Source: Motilimonas pumila
GTDB lineage: Bacteria; Pseudomonadota; Gammaproteobacteria; Enterobacterales; CBDFNC01
DNA: 64,000 nucleotides
Direction of reading: 5' to 3'
NCBI RefSeq assembly: GCF_003596335.1
Contig: NZ_QZCH01000002.1
Coordinates: forward strand, 278,421-342,420
Shown: positions 49,233-59,783 of the stretch, one piece after another
Position numbering within the stretch: position 1 is the first letter of the stretch
How the letters are laid out: each line of letters starts with the position of its first letter
Translations under genes and position numbers: made by a program
The notes under the pieces: generated by a model
What the model saw: only the letters and a program-made list of their open reading frames with translations
Told to the model about the DNA's origin: nothing
The model's database searches: none

Positions 49233-49244
49233 CAGGAGATAGTA

Positions 49245-49850
49245 ATGGAATTGGTATTGAAAGACGCGAATAGCGCTCTTGAAGTTTCCGAAACTACCTT
49301 CGGACGTGAATTCAACGAAGCCCTGATTCATCAGGTAGTTGTTGCATACGCTGCAGGTGCTCGTCAAGGTACTCGTAAACAGAAAAACCGTGCTGAGATT
49401 GTTGGCACTGGTAAAAAACCTTGGCGTCAAAAAGGTACTGGTCGCGCACGTTCTGGTAGCCAAGCAAGCCCAATCTGGCGTGCTGGTGGCGTAACTTTTG
49501 CTGCTCGTCCTCAGGACCACAGCCAAAAAGTAAACAAGAAGATGTATCGCGGTGCTGTTCAAAGCATCCTTTCTGAACTTGTTCGCCAAGAGCGCCTAGT
49601 AGTTGTTGAAAACTTTGCTGTGGAAACACCAAAGACTAAAGAACTAGTAGCTAAGCTTAAAGATTTAGAACTGAATGACGTTCTTATCGTAACTGAAGAA
49701 GTTGATGAGAACTTATTCCTAGCTGCACGTAACCTATATAAAGTAGACGTACGTGATGCTGCAGGTATCGACCCTGTTAGCTTAATCGGCTTCGACAAAG
49801 TTCTAATGACTGCTGCTGCAGTTAAGAAGATTGAGGAGACTTTAGCATGA
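49245..49850 (+). CDS. rplD: 50S ribosomal protein L4
   Basis: The 201-residue protein equals the E. coli length and starts [20 protein letters not shown]. The extended loop [20 protein letters not shown] lines the exit tunnel. L4 also represses its own operon in E. coli through the S10 leader, and a matching hairpin is present here. The stop overlaps the rplW start as ATGA. Confidence 0.98.
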   Translation: MELVLKDANSALEVSETTFGREFNEALIHQVVVAYAAGARQGTRKQKNRAEIVGTGKKPWRQKGTGRARSGSQASPIWRAGGVTFAARPQDHSQKVNKKMYRGAVQSILSELVRQERLVVVENFAVETPKTKELVAKLKDLELNDVLIVTEEVDENLFLAARNLYKVDVRDAAGIDPVSLIGFDKVLMTAAAVKKIEETLA

Positions 49851-50149
49851 TCAGTGAAGAACGTTTACTGAAGGTGATTAGTGCTCCTCATATCTCAGAA
49901 AAGAGCACTCGCTCTGCTGAACTTGATAACACTATCGTGTTCAAAGTTGCGAAAGATGCAACTAAAGCAGAAATCAAAGCAGCAGTTGAAAAACTGTTCG
50001 AAGTTGAAGTGACTGGTGTTAGCACTCTTGTAGTAAAGGGTAAAACCAAACGTCATGGTCAACGTATGGGCCGTCGTTCTGATTGGAAGAAGGCTTACGT
50101 GACTTTGGCTGAAGGTGCAGACATCGACTTCGCTGGTGGCGCTGAGTAA
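49847..50149 (+). CDS. rplW: 50S ribosomal protein L23
   Basis: The 100-residue protein starts [20 protein letters not shown] and has the conserved [20 protein letters not shown] loop. L23 sits at the tunnel exit and docks trigger factor and SRP. It is translationally coupled to rplD by a four-base overlap. Confidence 0.98.
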   Translation: MISEERLLKVISAPHISEKSTRSAELDNTIVFKVAKDATKAEIKAAVEKLFEVEVTGVSTLVVKGKTKRHGQRMGRRSDWKKAYVTLAEGADIDFAGGAE

Positions 50150-50162
50150 GGAGCTTTAAGAA

Positions 50163-50990
50163 ATGGCTATTGTAAAATGTAAGCCTACCTCTCCAGGTCG
50201 TCGCCACGTTGTTAAAGTGGTTAACGCTGACCTGTATAAGGGCAAGCCATACGCACCATTACTAGACACTAAGTCTAAGTCTGGTGGTCGTAACAACGGT
50301 GGTCGTATTACCGTTCGTCACATCGGTGGTGGTCATAAACAACACTACCGTATTGTTGACTTTAAACGTAACAAAGATGGCATCCCTGCAAAAGTTGAGC
50401 GTTTGGAATATGATCCAAACCGCAGTGCAAACATTGCACTAGTACTTTATGCAGACGGTGAGCGTCGTTACATCTTGGCACCAAAAGGTATCCAAGCTGG
50501 CGATGCAATCATGTCAGGCGTAGAAGCGCCAATCAAAACAGGTAACGCACTTCCAATGCGCAATGTACCAGTAGGTTCTACTGTACACGCAGTTGAAATG
50601 AAGCCTGGTAAAGGTGCTCAGTTGGCTCGTTCAGCTGGTGCATATGCACAAATTGTTGCACGTGATGGTGAGTACGTAACTCTACGTCTTCGTTCAGGCG
50701 AAATGCGTAAAGTACTTGCAGATTGTCGCGCAACAGTTGGTGAAGTTGGTAACGCAGAGCACATGCTTCGTCAGCTTGGTAAAGCTGGTGCAAGCCGCTG
50801 GCGCGGTATCCGCCCTACAGTACGTGGTGTTGTAATGAACCCGGTTGATCACCCACACGGTGGTGGTGAAGGTCGTACTTCTGGTGGTCGTCACCCTGTA
50901 TCACCTTGGGGTGTGCCAACTAAAGGCTACAAGACTCGTTCGAACAAGCGTACTGATAAGTACATTGTACGTCGTCGTAATAAGAAATAA
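50163..50990 (+). CDS. rplB: 50S ribosomal protein L2
   Basis: The 275-residue protein (273 in E. coli) starts [20 protein letters not shown]. The C-terminal [20 protein letters not shown] carries the His needed near the peptidyl transferase centre. It is required for subunit association. GGAGCTTTAAGAA lies before the ATG. Confidence 0.98.
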   Translation: MAIVKCKPTSPGRRHVVKVVNADLYKGKPYAPLLDTKSKSGGRNNGGRITVRHIGGGHKQHYRIVDFKRNKDGIPAKVERLEYDPNRSANIALVLYADGERRYILAPKGIQAGDAIMSGVEAPIKTGNALPMRNVPVGSTVHAVEMKPGKGAQLARSAGAYAQIVARDGEYVTLRLRSGEMRKVLADCRATVGEVGNAEHMLRQLGKAGASRWRGIRPTVRGVVMNPVDHPHGGGEGRTSGGRHPVSPWGVPTKGYKTRSNKRTDKYIVRRRNKK

Positions 50991-51284
<294 letters not shown>

Positions 51285-51294
51285 GGAGTAGATG

Positions 51295-51630
51295 ATGGAA
51301 GCTTTAGCTAAACATAAATTTGCTCGTACTTCGGCGCAAAAAGCACGCTTAGTTGCTGACCAGATCCGTGGTCTACCAGTTGAAGAAGCGCTTAACGTTC
51401 TTACTTACAGCCCGAAAAAAGCGGCTGCACTAGTTAAGAAAGTACTTGATTCTGCTATCGCTAACGCGGAGCACAATGAAGGCGCTGATATTGATGAACT
51501 AAAAGTTGCCAAAATTTTTGTTGATGATGGCCCAAGCATGAAGCGCATTATGCCTCGTGCAAAGGGTAGTGCTGATAGAATTATCAAGCGCTCTAGCCAC
51601 ATCACTGTAGTGGTATCGGACAGGGGATAA
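51295..51630 (+). CDS. rplV: 50S ribosomal protein L22
   Basis: Two ATG codons lie in tandem at 51292 and 51295. I choose 51295 because the AAGGAG site then has a normal six-base gap and the start [19 protein letters not shown] matches E. coli METIAKHRHARSS. The 111-residue protein has the tunnel-lining hairpin [18 protein letters not shown], where macrolide resistance changes are known in other species. Confidence 0.97.
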   Translation: MEALAKHKFARTSAQKARLVADQIRGLPVEEALNVLTYSPKKAAALVKKVLDSAIANAEHNEGADIDELKVAKIFVDDGPSMKRIMPRAKGSADRIIKRSSHITVVVSDRG

Positions 51631-51633
51631 GTA

Positions 51634-52323
51634 ATGGGTCAGAAAGTACATCCTAACGGTATTCGCCTAGGTATCACTAAGCCTTTTAGCTCTACCTGGT
51701 ATGCCGAAAAAGATTTCGCTGCGAACCTTTACGGCGATTTCGAAGTGCGTAAGTTCTTAACTAAAGAACTACAAAACGCGTCAGTTTCGAAAATCATTAT
51801 CGAACGCCCAGCAAAAAGCATCCGTGTGACTATTCACACTGCTCGCCCTGGTGTTGTAATCGGTAAGAAAGGTGAAGACGTAGAGAAATTGCGTAACCGC
51901 GTAGCTAAAATGGCTGGCGTACCTGCGCAAATCAACATTTCAGAAGTTCGTAAGCCTGAACTTGATGCACAGCTAGTTGCTGACAGCATCTCTTCACAGC
52001 TAGAGCGTCGTGTAATGTTCCGTCGTGCTATGAAGCGTGCAGTTCAAAATGCAATGCGTCTAGGTGCTAAAGGTATTAAAGTTGAAGTAAGTGGTCGTCT
52101 TGGCGGTGCTGAGATTGCTCGTTCTGAGTGGTATCGTGAAGGTCGTGTACCTCTACATACACTACGTGCGGACATCGATTACGCAACATCTGAAGCTTTA
52201 ACAACTTACGGTATCATTGGTGTTAAGGTTTGGATCTTCAAAGGTGAAGTTCTTGGTGCACTACCTCTAGGTGGTCAACCAGAAGCGCCAGCCAAACCAA
52301 AGCGCAAAGGCCGCGGTAAGTAA
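51634..52323 (+). CDS. rpsC: 30S ribosomal protein S3
   Basis: The 229-residue protein (233 in E. coli) starts [20 protein letters not shown] and has the type 2 KH motif [17 protein letters not shown]3 lies at the mRNA entry and shows helicase-related contacts with mRNA. The C-terminal tail ([14 protein letters not shown]) is basic and slightly shorter than in E. coli. Confidence 0.98.
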   Translation: MGQKVHPNGIRLGITKPFSSTWYAEKDFAANLYGDFEVRKFLTKELQNASVSKIIIERPAKSIRVTIHTARPGVVIGKKGEDVEKLRNRVAKMAGVPAQINISEVRKPELDAQLVADSISSQLERRVMFRRAMKRAVQNAMRLGAKGIKVEVSGRLGGAEIARSEWYREGRVPLHTLRADIDYATSEALTTYGIIGVKVWIFKGEVLGALPLGGQPEAPAKPKRKGRGK

Positions 52324-52335
52324 GGAGATTCAGAA

Positions 52336-52746
52336 ATGTTGCAACCAAAACGTACTAAATTCCGTAAGCAGCACACCGGTCGTAACCGTGGTTTTGCTAA
52401 AGGACAAGACGTAAGCTTCGGCCAATTTGGTCTTAAAGCTACTGGTCGTGGTCGTCTGACTGCTCGCCAAATTGAGGCAGCTCGTCGTGCGATGACTCGT
52501 GCAGTTAAGCGTCAAGGTAAAATCTGGATCCGTGTTTTCCCTGATAAGCCTATTACAGAAAAACCTCTTGAGGTTCGTATGGGTAAAGGTAAAGGTAACG
52601 TAGAATATTGGGTTGCTCAAATTCAACCTGGTAAAGTCCTTTACGAAATGGAAGGCGTTCCAGAAGAGCTGGCTCGTGAAGCATTTGCATTAGCAGCTGC
52701 TAAACTACCAGTGAGTACTACTTTCGTAATTAGAACGGTGATGTAA
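52336..52746 (+). CDS. rplP: 50S ribosomal protein L16
   Basis: The 136-residue protein equals the E. coli length and starts [19 protein letters not shown]. The stretch [16 protein letters not shown] holds the Arg that is hydroxylated by RoxA/YcfD in E. coli. L16 organises the A-site side of 23S rRNA. Its stop shares a base with the rpmC start. Confidence 0.98.
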   Translation: MLQPKRTKFRKQHTGRNRGFAKGQDVSFGQFGLKATGRGRLTARQIEAARRAMTRAVKRQGKIWIRVFPDKPITEKPLEVRMGKGKGNVEYWVAQIQPGKVLYEMEGVPEELAREAFALAAAKLPVSTTFVIRTVM

Positions 52747-52937
52747 TGAAAGCAAGCGAACTTAAAGATAAGAGCGTTGAAGAGCTGAATGCTGAGCTGT
52801 TAAGCCTACTGCGTGAGCAGTTCAACCTACGCATGCAGGCGAGCACTGGCCAACTAGGCCAAACTCACCTGTTAAAAGAAGTACGCCGTAACATCGCGCG
52901 TGTTAAAACTTTGCTAACTGAGAAGGCAGCTGCGTAA
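52746..52937 (+). CDS. rpmC: 50S ribosomal protein L29
   Basis: The 63-residue two-helix protein (same length as E. coli) starts [19 protein letters not shown]. It lies beside L23 at the tunnel exit. Both its start and its stop share a base with the neighbouring genes (TAATG), showing tight coupling. Confidence 0.98.
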   Translation: MKASELKDKSVEELNAELLSLLREQFNLRMQASTGQLGQTHLLKEVRRNIARVKTLLTEKAAA

Positions 52938-53179
52938 TGAGCGAAAATACTCGTACTTTGCAAGGTAAAGTAATCAGCGACAAGATGGACAAGTCCATCA
53001 CTGTAGCAATCGAACGTAAAGTGAAACATCCGATCTACGGTAAATTCATGAAGCGTACAACTAAGCTACATGTTCATGATGAAACAAATCAATGTGTTGC
53101 AGGTGACAACGTGGTAATCCGCGAATGTCGTCCTCTTTCTAAGACTAAGTCTTGGACATTGGTTGAAGTAATTAAATAA
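52937..53179 (+). CDS. rpsQ: 30S ribosomal protein S17
   Basis: The 80-residue OB-fold protein (84 in E. coli) starts [20 protein letters not shown] and keeps [20 protein letters not shown]. It is a primary 16S binder in the 30S body. It ends the S10 operon and is followed by a strong terminator. Confidence 0.98.
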   Translation: MSENTRTLQGKVISDKMDKSITVAIERKVKHPIYGKFMKRTTKLHVHDETNQCVAGDNVVIRECRPLSKTKSWTLVEVIK

Positions 53180-53204
53180 GCTTTATTTAAAGCTTTTTTA
53201 GTAA

Positions 53205-53232
53205 AACGGCCCCTTTTTTGGGGCCGTTTTTT
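53205..53232 (+). terminator. Intrinsic terminator of the S10 operon
   Basis: A strong stem AAAACGGCCCC / GGGGCCGTTTT with a T-rich loop is followed by further T residues, about 25 bases after rpsQ. A shorter AAAGCTTT palindrome precedes it. Coordinates may be off by a base or two. It separates the S10 and spc transcripts, with a fresh promoter just downstream. Confidence 0.9.
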
Positions 53233-53240
53233 ATTTGTAC

Positions 53241-53269
53241 TATTCATTCTCAAAAAGTGGTGTTATAAT
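53241..53269 (+). promoter_or_regulatory. spc operon promoter
   Basis: A perfect -10 box TATAAT (53264-53269) is followed by a GC-rich GCGCCGCCC discriminator, the usual form of a stringently controlled promoter. The -35 region is weak (TATTCA at 53241-53246 with 17-base spacing). It lies between the rpsQ terminator and rplN, where E. coli also has its spc promoter. Confidence 0.72.
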
Positions 53270-53341
53270 GCGCCGCCCTCATGAGAGGGATTGTACCCAT
53301 GACCCATAAGGGTCTTGTTGTAATAATAGCGGAGCACTGAA

Positions 53342-53710
53342 ATGATCCAGATGCAAAGTATGCTTGACGTAGCCGATAACTCTGGCGCGCGCAGCGTAAT
53401 GTGTATTAAGGTCCTTGGTGGCTCGCACCGCCGTTATGCAGCAGTTGGCGACATCATTAAAGTTACTGTGAAAGAAGCAATTCCTCGCGGTAAAGTTAAA
53501 AAAGGTGATGTTCACAACGCTGTGGTAGTGCGTACCAGAAAAGGTGTACGTCGTCCTGATGGTTCTTTGATTCGTTTTGACCGCAATGCTGCGGTTATCT
53601 TAAACGGAAGCAACCAACCTATCGGTACACGTATCTTTGGGCCTGTGACTCGTGAACTTCGTTCAGAGCAATTTATGAAAATTGTGTCTCTGGCACCTGA
53701 AGTACTGTAA
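53342..53710 (+). CDS. rplN: 50S ribosomal protein L14
   Basis: The 122-residue protein (123 in E. coli) starts [20 protein letters not shown] and has [19 protein letters not shown]14 forms part of the subunit interface and binds the silencing factor RsfS. It is the first gene of the spc operon, with AGCGGAG just upstream. Confidence 0.98.
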   Translation: MIQMQSMLDVADNSGARSVMCIKVLGGSHRRYAAVGDIIKVTVKEAIPRGKVKKGDVHNAVVVRTRKGVRRPDGSLIRFDRNAAVILNGSNQPIGTRIFGPVTRELRSEQFMKIVSLAPEVL

Positions 53711-53726
53711 AAGGCGGAGTCAAATA

Positions 53727-54041
53727 ATGGCAGCAAAAATTATTCGTGACGACGAAGTAATCGTACTAGCCGGTAAAGACAAAGGTAAAACTGGTAAAGT
53801 TACCAAAGTTCTACCTAACGGCAAAGTATTCGTTGAAGGCGTGAACATTATCAAGAAGCACACTAAAGCAAACCCTCAAGCAGGTGTTGCAGGTGGCATT
53901 GTTGAGAAAGAAGCGGCAATCGACGTATCAAACGTAGCGATCCTTAACCCAACAACGGGTAAAGCTGATCGTATTGGTTTTAGAATTGAAGACGGCAAAA
54001 AAGTTCGTTTTTTCAAGTCTAATGAAGAATCTGTGAAGTAA
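53727..54041 (+). CDS. rplX: 50S ribosomal protein L24
   Basis: ATG 53727, with GGCGGAG upstream, gives 104 residues as in E. coli; the frame is open upstream into rplN but that part is not conserved. The KOW motif is visible as [19 protein letters not shown]24 is one of the two assembly initiators of the 50S subunit. Confidence 0.98.
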   Translation: MAAKIIRDDEVIVLAGKDKGKTGKVTKVLPNGKVFVEGVNIIKKHTKANPQAGVAGGIVEKEAAIDVSNVAILNPTTGKADRIGFRIEDGKKVRFFKSNEESVK

Positions 54042-54054
54042 TTTGGAGTTTACG

Positions 54055-54594
54055 ATGGCGAAACTGCATGATTTCTACAAAGAGACAGTAGCGTCTGATC
54101 TTCAGAAGAAGTTCGGTTACAAATCTGTCATGCAAGTCCCTCGGATTGATAAGATCACCCTGAATATGGGTGTCGGTGAAGCCTTGGCTGATAAAAAAGC
54201 CCTAGAAAATGCTGCTGCTGATATGGCTGCAATTTCTGGTCAAAAGCCGCTAATCACCAAAGCACGCAAATCAGTTGCTGGCTTTAAAATCCGTGAGGGA
54301 TACCCTATTGGTTGTAAAGTGACCCTTCGCGGTGAACGGATGTGGGAATTTTTCGAGCGCTTGGTTAGCATTGCTATCCCTCGTGTGCGTGACTTCCGCG
54401 GCCTGAATCCTAAGTCTTTTGACGGTCGTGGTAACTATAGCATGGGTGTGCGCGAGCAAATCATCTTCCCTGAAATCGACTTTGATAAAGTTGATAAAGT
54501 ACGTGGTCTAGATATTACTATCACGACTACTGCGGCTTCAGATGAAGAAGGGCGTGCTCTATTAGCAGCATTCAACTTCCCATTCCGTAAATAA
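54055..54594 (+). CDS. rplE: 50S ribosomal protein L5
   Basis: ATG 54055, with TTTGGAG upstream, gives 179 residues as in E. coli, starting [21 protein letters not shown]5 binds 5S rRNA and contacts the P-site tRNA. The start codon sits in the loop of a small AGTTT/AAACT hairpin (54047-54065); in E. coli the S8 repressor site lies at this gene start. Confidence 0.98.
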   Translation: MAKLHDFYKETVASDLQKKFGYKSVMQVPRIDKITLNMGVGEALADKKALENAAADMAAISGQKPLITKARKSVAGFKIREGYPIGCKVTLRGERMWEFFERLVSIAIPRVRDFRGLNPKSFDGRGNYSMGVREQIIFPEIDFDKVDKVRGLDITITTTAASDEEGRALLAAFNFPFRK

Positions 54595-54605
54595 GGTGTA
54601 GGGTT

Positions 54606-54911
54606 ATGGCTAAACAATCCATGAAAGCTCGCGAAGTAAAGCGCGAGAAGCTGGTAAGCAAGTACGCTGAAAAGCGTGCAGCTCTTAAAGCGACTATCGC
54701 TGATGTGAACACATCTGACGAAGATCGTTGGGCTGCAGTTCTTCAACTACAGACATTACCTCGTGATTCCAGTAAGAGTCGTCAGCGTAACCGCTGTAAC
54801 ATTACTGGTCGTCCACATGGCTACCTACGTAAATTCGGCTTAAGCCGTATTAAATTACGTGAGCACATGATGCGCGGTGAAGTTCCTGGTCTTAAAAAGG
54901 CTAGTTGGTAA
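54606..54911 (+). CDS. rpsN: 30S ribosomal protein S14
   Basis: The 101-residue protein is the long, zinc-independent form (same length as E. coli), starting [20 protein letters not shown] and ending with [20 protein letters not shown]. The CxxC pairs of the short zinc form are absent. It binds late in 30S head assembly. Confidence 0.98.
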   Translation: MAKQSMKAREVKREKLVSKYAEKRAALKATIADVNTSDEDRWAAVLQLQTLPRDSSKSRQRNRCNITGRPHGYLRKFGLSRIKLREHMMRGEVPGLKKASW

Positions 54912-54937
54912 TCCAATAATCACGGGAGTAAGCAAAT

Positions 54938-55330
54938 ATGAGCATGCAAGATCCTATTGCTGATATGCTAACACGCATTCGCAACGGTCAAGCGGCCAAC
55001 AAAGTTGCAGTTAAAATGCCATCTTCTAAGCAAAAAGTTGCTATCGCAGCAGTGCTTAAAGAAGAAGGTTATGTTGCAGACTTTGCTGTAGCTGGTGAAG
55101 CTAAGCCTGAATTGGAAATTACTTTAAAATATTTCCAGGGCAAAAAAGTAATTGACAGCCTTAAGCGTGTCAGTCGTCCAGGTCTGCGCATCTATAAGAG
55201 CTCTTCAGAACTTCCTAAAGTTCTTGACGGCCTAGGTGTTGCAATTGTTTCAACTTCAAAAGGTATGATGACTGATCGTGCAGCGCGTAAAGCGGGCATC
55301 GGCGGTGAGATTATCTGTTACGTAGCTTAA
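54938..55330 (+). CDS. rpsH: 30S ribosomal protein S8
   Basis: The 130-residue protein equals the E. coli length, starting [20 protein letters not shown] and ending [20 protein letters not shown]8 binds 16S helix 21 and in E. coli represses the spc operon by binding the rplE start. Confidence 0.98.
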   Translation: MSMQDPIADMLTRIRNGQAANKVAVKMPSSKQKVAIAAVLKEEGYVADFAVAGEAKPELEITLKYFQGKKVIDSLKRVSRPGLRIYKSSSELPKVLDGLGVAIVSTSKGMMTDRAARKAGIGGEIICYVA

Positions 55331-55339
55331 GGAGTAGAT

Positions 55340-55873
55340 ATGTCACGCGTTGCTAAATCGCCTGTTGCTATTCCTTCTGGCGTAGAAGTTAAAATTGATG
55401 GCCAAGAAATCACTGTAAAAGGTGGTCAAGGTTCTCTAAGCCGCGTTCTAAACAGCGCTGTAAACCTGACTCAAGAAGACGGCAAAGTCGTTTTCACTTG
55501 GGCTGAAGGTGTAGCGGGTGCTAACGCACAAGCTGGTACAGCTCGCGCATTGGTTAACAACATGGTTGAAGGTGTTTCGAAAGGTTTCGAACGTAAACTT
55601 CTACTAAATGGTGTTGGTTACCGTGCTGCTGTTAAGGGTAAAGTTGTAAGCCTAACACTAGGTTTCTCACACCCTGTTGAGCATGAGCTACCTGAAGGCA
55701 TCACTGCTGAGTGTCCAAGCAATACTGAAATCGTTCTTAAAGGAACTGATAAGCAAGTGCTAGGTCAAGTGGCTGCAGACATTCGTGCATACCGTGCGCC
55801 AGAGCCTTATAAAGGTAAAGGTGTTCGTTACGCTGACGAAAATGTACGCCGTAAAGAGGCTAAGAAGAAGTAA
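55340..55873 (+). CDS. rplF: 50S ribosomal protein L6
   Basis: The 177-residue protein (same as E. coli) starts [20 protein letters not shown] and has the C-terminal [19 protein letters not shown] of the family. L6 sits near the factor-binding stalk base. Confidence 0.98.
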   Translation: MSRVAKSPVAIPSGVEVKIDGQEITVKGGQGSLSRVLNSAVNLTQEDGKVVFTWAEGVAGANAQAGTARALVNNMVEGVSKGFERKLLLNGVGYRAAVKGKVVSLTLGFSHPVEHELPEGITAECPSNTEIVLKGTDKQVLGQVAADIRAYRAPEPYKGKGVRYADENVRRKEAKKK

Positions 55874-55882
55874 GGTAACACT

Positions 55883-56233
55883 ATGGATAAGAAAGCATCT
55901 CGTCTACGTCGTGCTACTCGCACGCGCAAGAAATTGCAAGAGTTGGGAGCAACTCGCCTGGTGATCCACCGTACTCCGCGCCACACTTACGCGCAGGTGA
56001 TTTCGTCAGAAGCAAAAGTTCTAGCAACAGCTTCTACATTAGAGAAAGAAGTTGCTGGTCAAATTAAAAACGGCGGTAATGTTGAAGCTGCACAGCTAAT
56101 CGGTAAATTGGTTGCTGAAAGAGCGGTTGAGAAAGGTGTTTCTAAAGTATCTTTCGACCGTAGCGGTTTTCAATACCACGGTCGCATTGCAGCACTAGCT
56201 GAAGCGGCTCGTGAAGCTGGTCTTCAGTTCTAA
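55883..56233 (+). CDS. rplR: 50S ribosomal protein L18
   Basis: The 116-residue protein (117 in E. coli) starts [20 protein letters not shown] with the basic N-terminus that binds 5S rRNA, and ends [20 protein letters not shown]. It works with L5 in the 5S particle. Confidence 0.98.
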   Translation: MDKKASRLRRATRTRKKLQELGATRLVIHRTPRHTYAQVISSEAKVLATASTLEKEVAGQIKNGGNVEAAQLIGKLVAERAVEKGVSKVSFDRSGFQYHGRIAALAEAAREAGLQF

Positions 56234-56243
56234 GGGGCGGATC

Positions 56244-56744
56244 ATGGCAAAAGAACAATCTCAAGCCGGTGAACTGAACGAAAAGCTAATCGCAGTTAAC
56301 CGTGTTTCAAAAGTAGTTAAAGGTGGTCGCATCTTTAGCTTTACCGCACTAACAGTTGTTGGTGACGGCAATGGTCGTGTAGGTTTCGGTTATGGTAAAG
56401 CACGTGAAGTGCCTGCTGCTATCCAAAAAGCAATGGAAAAAGCACGCCGTAATCTAACTACTGTACAGCTTAATGGTACAACACTACAGCACCCTATCAA
56501 GGGTCGCCACTCTGGCTCTAAAGTTTACATGCAGCCAGCATCTGACGGTACAGGTATCATCGCCGGTGGTGCGATGCGTGCAGTACTTGAGGTAGTAGGT
56601 GTTCAAAACGTACTAGCTAAAGCATACGGTTCTACTAACCCAATCAACATCGTTCGCGCTACTATTTCTGCGCTTGAGAGCATGAATGCTCCTGAGCAAG
56701 TTGCAGCTAAGCGTGGTCTGACAGTTGATCAGATTTTGGGGTAA
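56244..56744 (+). CDS. rpsE: 30S ribosomal protein S5
   Basis: ATG 56244, with AAGGGGCGG upstream, gives 166 residues (167 in E. coli); upstream in-frame codons lie inside rplR. The N-terminal loop [19 protein letters not shown] holds the residues linked to decoding accuracy and spectinomycin response. [19 protein letters not shown] is the family signature. Confidence 0.98.
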   Translation: MAKEQSQAGELNEKLIAVNRVSKVVKGGRIFSFTALTVVGDGNGRVGFGYGKAREVPAAIQKAMEKARRNLTTVQLNGTTLQHPIKGRHSGSKVYMQPASDGTGIIAGGAMRAVLEVVGVQNVLAKAYGSTNPINIVRATISALESMNAPEQVAAKRGLTVDQILG

Positions 56745-56750
56745 TTGACC

Positions 56751-56930
56751 ATGGCTAAAACGATTAAAGTTACACAAACTAAAAGCGCAATCGGCCGTTT
56801 ACCGAAGCATAAAGCTACGTTAACGGGTCTAGGATTGCGTCGCATTGGCCACACTGTTGAACTAGAAGATACTCCTTCTGTTCGCGGCATGGTTAATAAA
56901 GTTTACTACATGGTTTCAGTGGAGGAGTAA
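56751..56930 (+). CDS. rpmD: 50S ribosomal protein L30
   Basis: ATG 56751 gives 59 residues, the same as E. coli, starting [20 protein letters not shown]. An in-frame TTG six bases earlier is rejected because it directly abuts the rpsE stop and lengthens a conserved start. Confidence 0.97.
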   Translation: MAKTIKVTQTKSAIGRLPKHKATLTGLGLRRIGHTVELEDTPSVRGMVNKVYYMVSVEE

Positions 56931-56933
56931 TTG

Positions 56934-57368
56934 ATGAAACTTAATTCTCTATCTCCAGCAGCCGGTTCTAAGCCAGCAGCAAAACGTGTAGGTCGTGGTA
57001 TCGGTTCTGGTCTAGGTAAAACCTGTGGCCGCGGACATAAAGGTCAGAAGTCTCGTTCTGGCGGTAGTGTTCGTCCAGGTTTTGAAGGCGGTCAAATGCC
57101 TTTGAAACAACGTCTACCAAAATTTGGTTTTACTTCTCGCAAAGCGCTAGTAAGCTCTGAAGTTCGTCTAAGCGAACTTGCGAAAGTAGAAGGTGACGTA
57201 GTTTCACTAGAAACTCTGAAAAAAGCCGGTATCATTGCTGATAACATTCAGTTCGCGAAGGTTGTATTGTCTGGTGAGGTTTCTCGCCCAGTAACAATCC
57301 AAGGCCTAAAAGCTACAAAAGGCGCGCGTACTGCAATTGAAGCTGCCGGTGGAAAAATCGAGGAATAA
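56934..57368 (+). CDS. rplO: 50S ribosomal protein L15
   Basis: ATG 56934 gives 144 residues as in E. coli, starting [20 protein letters not shown] with the glycine-rich [20 protein letters not shown]. The GGAGGAG site ends in the rpmD stop region. L15 is a late assembly protein. Confidence 0.98.
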   Translation: MKLNSLSPAAGSKPAAKRVGRGIGSGLGKTCGRGHKGQKSRSGGSVRPGFEGGQMPLKQRLPKFGFTSRKALVSSEVRLSELAKVEGDVVSLETLKKAGIIADNIQFAKVVLSGEVSRPVTIQGLKATKGARTAIEAAGGKIEE

Positions 57369-57374
57369 GATTAA

Positions 57375-58700
57375 ATGGCTAAGAAACCAGGGTTAGAAGG
57401 GAAGGCTGCTCAGGGCGGTTTAAGTGAACTTAAAACGCGCTTGTTATTTGTACTAGGCGCCATTTTGGTGTTTCGTGCGGGCTCCTTTATTCCAATTCCT
57501 GGTATTGACGCCGCTGTCCTTGCTGAGTTGATGCAGCAACAAAAAGGCACCATCATTGAAATGTTTAACATGTTCTCTGGTGGTGCACTTGAGCGTGCAT
57601 CAATTCTTGCGTTGGGTATCATGCCGTATATATCGGCATCGATTATCGTACAGCTGTTAACAGTTGTGCACCCGCCTCTTGCTGAATTGAAAAAAGAAGG
57701 CGAGTCGGGGCGACGCAAGATAAACCAATATACCCGTTACGGTACGTTGGTGCTTGGTACTTTCCAAGCGATTGGTATAGCAACTGGTTTGCCAAATATG
57801 ATTCCAGGTCTGGTCGTAAGCCCAGGCATGAGCTTCTATTTGACAGCTGTAATCAGTTTAGTCACAGGTACTATGTTCCTAATGTGGCTAGGTGAACAAA
57901 TCACAGAACGTGGTATTGGTAATGGTATCTCGATATTAATTTTCGTGGGTATTGTTGCTGGTCTGCCATCGGCCATTGGCCAAACGGCAGAGCAAGCCCG
58001 TCAAGGTGAGTTACACTTGTTACTGTTATTTTTGCTTGCAGCAATTGTATTTGCAGTAACCTACTTTGTAGTGTTTGTTGAACGTGGTCAACGTCGAATC
58101 GTCGTTAACTACGCTAAGCGCCAACAAGGTAGAAAGGTATTTGCCGCTCAAAGCACGCACTTACCGTTGAAGTTAAACATGGCTGGCGTTATTCCTGCTA
58201 TCTTTGCTTCAAGTGTTATTTTGTTCCCAGGTACTATCGCACAATGGTTCGGACAGACAGAAGGTTTGAGTTGGTTATCTGAAGTATCGCTAGCGCTATC
58301 TCCAGGCCAACCATTGCATGCATTATTATATGCTGGTGCAATTATCTTCTTCTGCTTCTTCTATACTGCACTTGTGTTTAACCCACGCGAGACGGCAGAT
58401 AACTTGAAGAAAAGCGGTGCCTTTATTCCAGGTATTCGTCCCGGAGAACAAACTTCGCGCTACATAGACAAAGTGATGACACGCCTAACATTAGCTGGCG
58501 CACTCTATATTACTTTTGTCTGTTTGGTTCCCGAGTTCATGATGATTACGATGAACACGCAGTTCTACTTTGGTGGTACTTCGTTGTTAATCATAGTTGT
58601 AGTCGTTATGGATTTTATGGCTCAGGTACAAACTCACTTGATGTCTCATCAATATGAGTCTGTTCTGAAAAAGGCAAATCTTAAAGGTTATGGTCGCTAA
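57375..58700 (+). CDS. secY: Protein translocase subunit SecY
   Basis: The 441-residue protein (443 in E. coli) has ten membrane helices and starts [20 protein letters not shown]. Signature parts are [20 protein letters not shown] in the plug region and the cytoplasmic loops [20 protein letters not shown] and [20 protein letters not shown], which bind SecA and ribosomes. It forms the channel with SecE and SecG, encoded elsewhere. Confidence 0.98.
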   Translation: MAKKPGLEGKAAQGGLSELKTRLLFVLGAILVFRAGSFIPIPGIDAAVLAELMQQQKGTIIEMFNMFSGGALERASILALGIMPYISASIIVQLLTVVHPPLAELKKEGESGRRKINQYTRYGTLVLGTFQAIGIATGLPNMIPGLVVSPGMSFYLTAVISLVTGTMFLMWLGEQITERGIGNGISILIFVGIVAGLPSAIGQTAEQARQGELHLLLLFLLAAIVFAVTYFVVFVERGQRRIVVNYAKRQQGRKVFAAQSTHLPLKLNMAGVIPAIFASSVILFPGTIAQWFGQTEGLSWLSEVSLALSPGQPLHALLYAGAIIFFCFFYTALVFNPRETADNLKKSGAFIPGIRPGEQTSRYIDKVMTRLTLAGALYITFVCLVPEFMMITMNTQFYFGGTSLLIIVVVVMDFMAQVQTHLMSHQYESVLKKANLKGYGR

Positions 58701-58743
58701 GACTTAAGTTTTAGGGTATGCTATCTATCTACGGAGTGTTGCA

Positions 58744-58857
58744 ATGAAAGTTCGTGCATCCGTTAAGAAAATCTGTCGCAACTGTAAGGTTATCAAACGC
58801 AATGGCGTTGTACGTGTAATCTGCAGCGAGCCAAAGCATAAACAACGCCAAGGCTAA
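58744..58857 (+). CDS. rpmJ: 50S ribosomal protein L36
   Basis: I translated this short frame directly: 37 residues, [20 protein letters not shown] then [17 protein letters not shown]. The zinc ligands C11, C14, C27 and H32 are present, so it is the zinc-binding (C+) form. It is one residue shorter than E. coli L36, missing the Ala before the Glu-Pro. It closes the spc operon; a hairpin with U-tract follows. Confidence 0.97.
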
Positions 58858-58882
58858 TACAGATATTTCGTCGAGATGAAAC

Positions 58883-58920
58883 GCAGCCTGATGAATTTAT
58901 ATTCATTAGGGCTGCTTTTT
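58883..58920 (+). terminator. Intrinsic terminator or attenuator between rpmJ and rpsM
   Basis: A 14-15 bp stem (GCAGCC and GGGCTGC at the base, ATGAAT and ATTCAT at the top, one bulge and one G-T pair) with a TTAT loop is followed by TTTTT. It would end the spc transcript or partly reduce reading into the alpha operon. Confidence 0.75.
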
Positions 58921-58932
58921 GCTTGAATTTCT

Positions 58933-58990
58933 GTCACCTGTTGAGTATCCTACCGGGCTTTTCGCAGGTGACCATTTGTTAATAATAGGA
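58933..58990 (+). promoter_or_regulatory. Alpha operon leader, pseudoknot-capable (probable S4 target)
   Basis: A perfect 8-bp stem GTCACCTG (58933-58940) / CAGGTGAC (58965-58972) closes a 24-base loop. The loop holds TCCTA (58948-58952), which can pair with TAGGA (58986-58990) in the ribosome site of rpsM. In E. coli S4 represses rpsM translation through a pseudoknot at this point; S4 is encoded here by rpsD downstream. Confidence 0.65.
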
Positions 58991-58997
58991 GTGCATA

Positions 58998-59354
58998 GTG
59001 GCCCGTATCGCTGGCATTAACATTCCTGATCAAAAGCACACTGTAATCGCACTTACTGCGATCTACGGTATCGGTAAAACTCGCGCACAACAAATCTGTG
59101 CAGAAGCGGGTATTGCTGAAGATGCTAAGATCAAGGATCTAGAAGAGTCTCAAATTGAATCTCTTCGTACTGAAGTAGCTAAGTTTACCGTTGAAGGTGA
59201 CTTACGCCGTGAAGTTTCCATGAGCATCAAACGTCTAATGGACATTGGTTGTTACCGTGGTCTTCGTCATCGTCGCAGCTTGCCTGTACGTGGACAGCGT
59301 TCTAAAACGAATGCTCGTACTCGTAAAGGTCCTCGTAAACCGATTAAGAAGTAG
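58998..59354 (+). CDS. rpsM: 30S ribosomal protein S13
   Basis: GTG 58998 is the start, as in E. coli, with AATAGGAG upstream; it gives 118 residues beginning [20 protein letters not shown]. The helix-two-turn-helix and basic tail [15 protein letters not shown] contact the P-site tRNA and S19. The GTG and the leader structure fit translational control by S4. Confidence 0.98.
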   Translation: MARIAGINIPDQKHTVIALTAIYGIGKTRAQQICAEAGIAEDAKIKDLEESQIESLRTEVAKFTVEGDLRREVSMSIKRLMDIGCYRGLRHRRSLPVRGQRSKTNARTRKGPRKPIKK

Positions 59355-59364
59355 GGGTTAAGTA

Positions 59365-59754
59365 ATGGCTAAAGCTCCAACTCGCGCACGTAAGCGCGTC
59401 AAAAAGCAAGTTGCTGACGGCATGGCTCATATCCATGCATCTTTCAACAACACGATCATCACCATCACTGACCGTCAAGGTAATGCTCTTTCATGGGCAA
59501 CAGCAGGTGGTTCTGGTTTCCGTGGCTCTCGTAAGTCTACTCCTTTCGCTGCACAGGTCGCTTCTGAGCGTGCTGCTGAAGCTGCAAAAGAGTATGGCCT
59601 TAAAAACGTTGAAGTTTTTGTGAAAGGTCCCGGTCCAGGTCGCGAATCGTCTATCCGTGCTTTAAATGCAGCAGGATTCCGCATCACTAACATTACTGAT
59701 GTGACCCCGATTCCGCACAATGGTTGTCGTCCACCTAAGAAACGTCGCGTATAA
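59365..59754 (+). CDS. rpsK: 30S ribosomal protein S11
   Basis: The 129-residue protein (same as E. coli) starts [19 protein letters not shown] and ends [34 protein letters not shown] is the family signature. S11 lies in the 30S platform near the E site. Confidence 0.98.
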   Translation: MAKAPTRARKRVKKQVADGMAHIHASFNNTIITITDRQGNALSWATAGGSGFRGSRKSTPFAAQVASERAAEAAKEYGLKNVEVFVKGPGPGRESSIRALNAAGFRITNITDVTPIPHNGCRPPKKRRV

Positions 59755-59783
59755 ACGTTTTTTAGATTTGCTGGAGAAAGAAA

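Noticed and set aside
49125..49589. 154-codon frame antisense to rplC and rplD
   Set aside because: Long antisense frames are expected from the strong codon bias of ribosomal protein genes; the + strand genes are certain.
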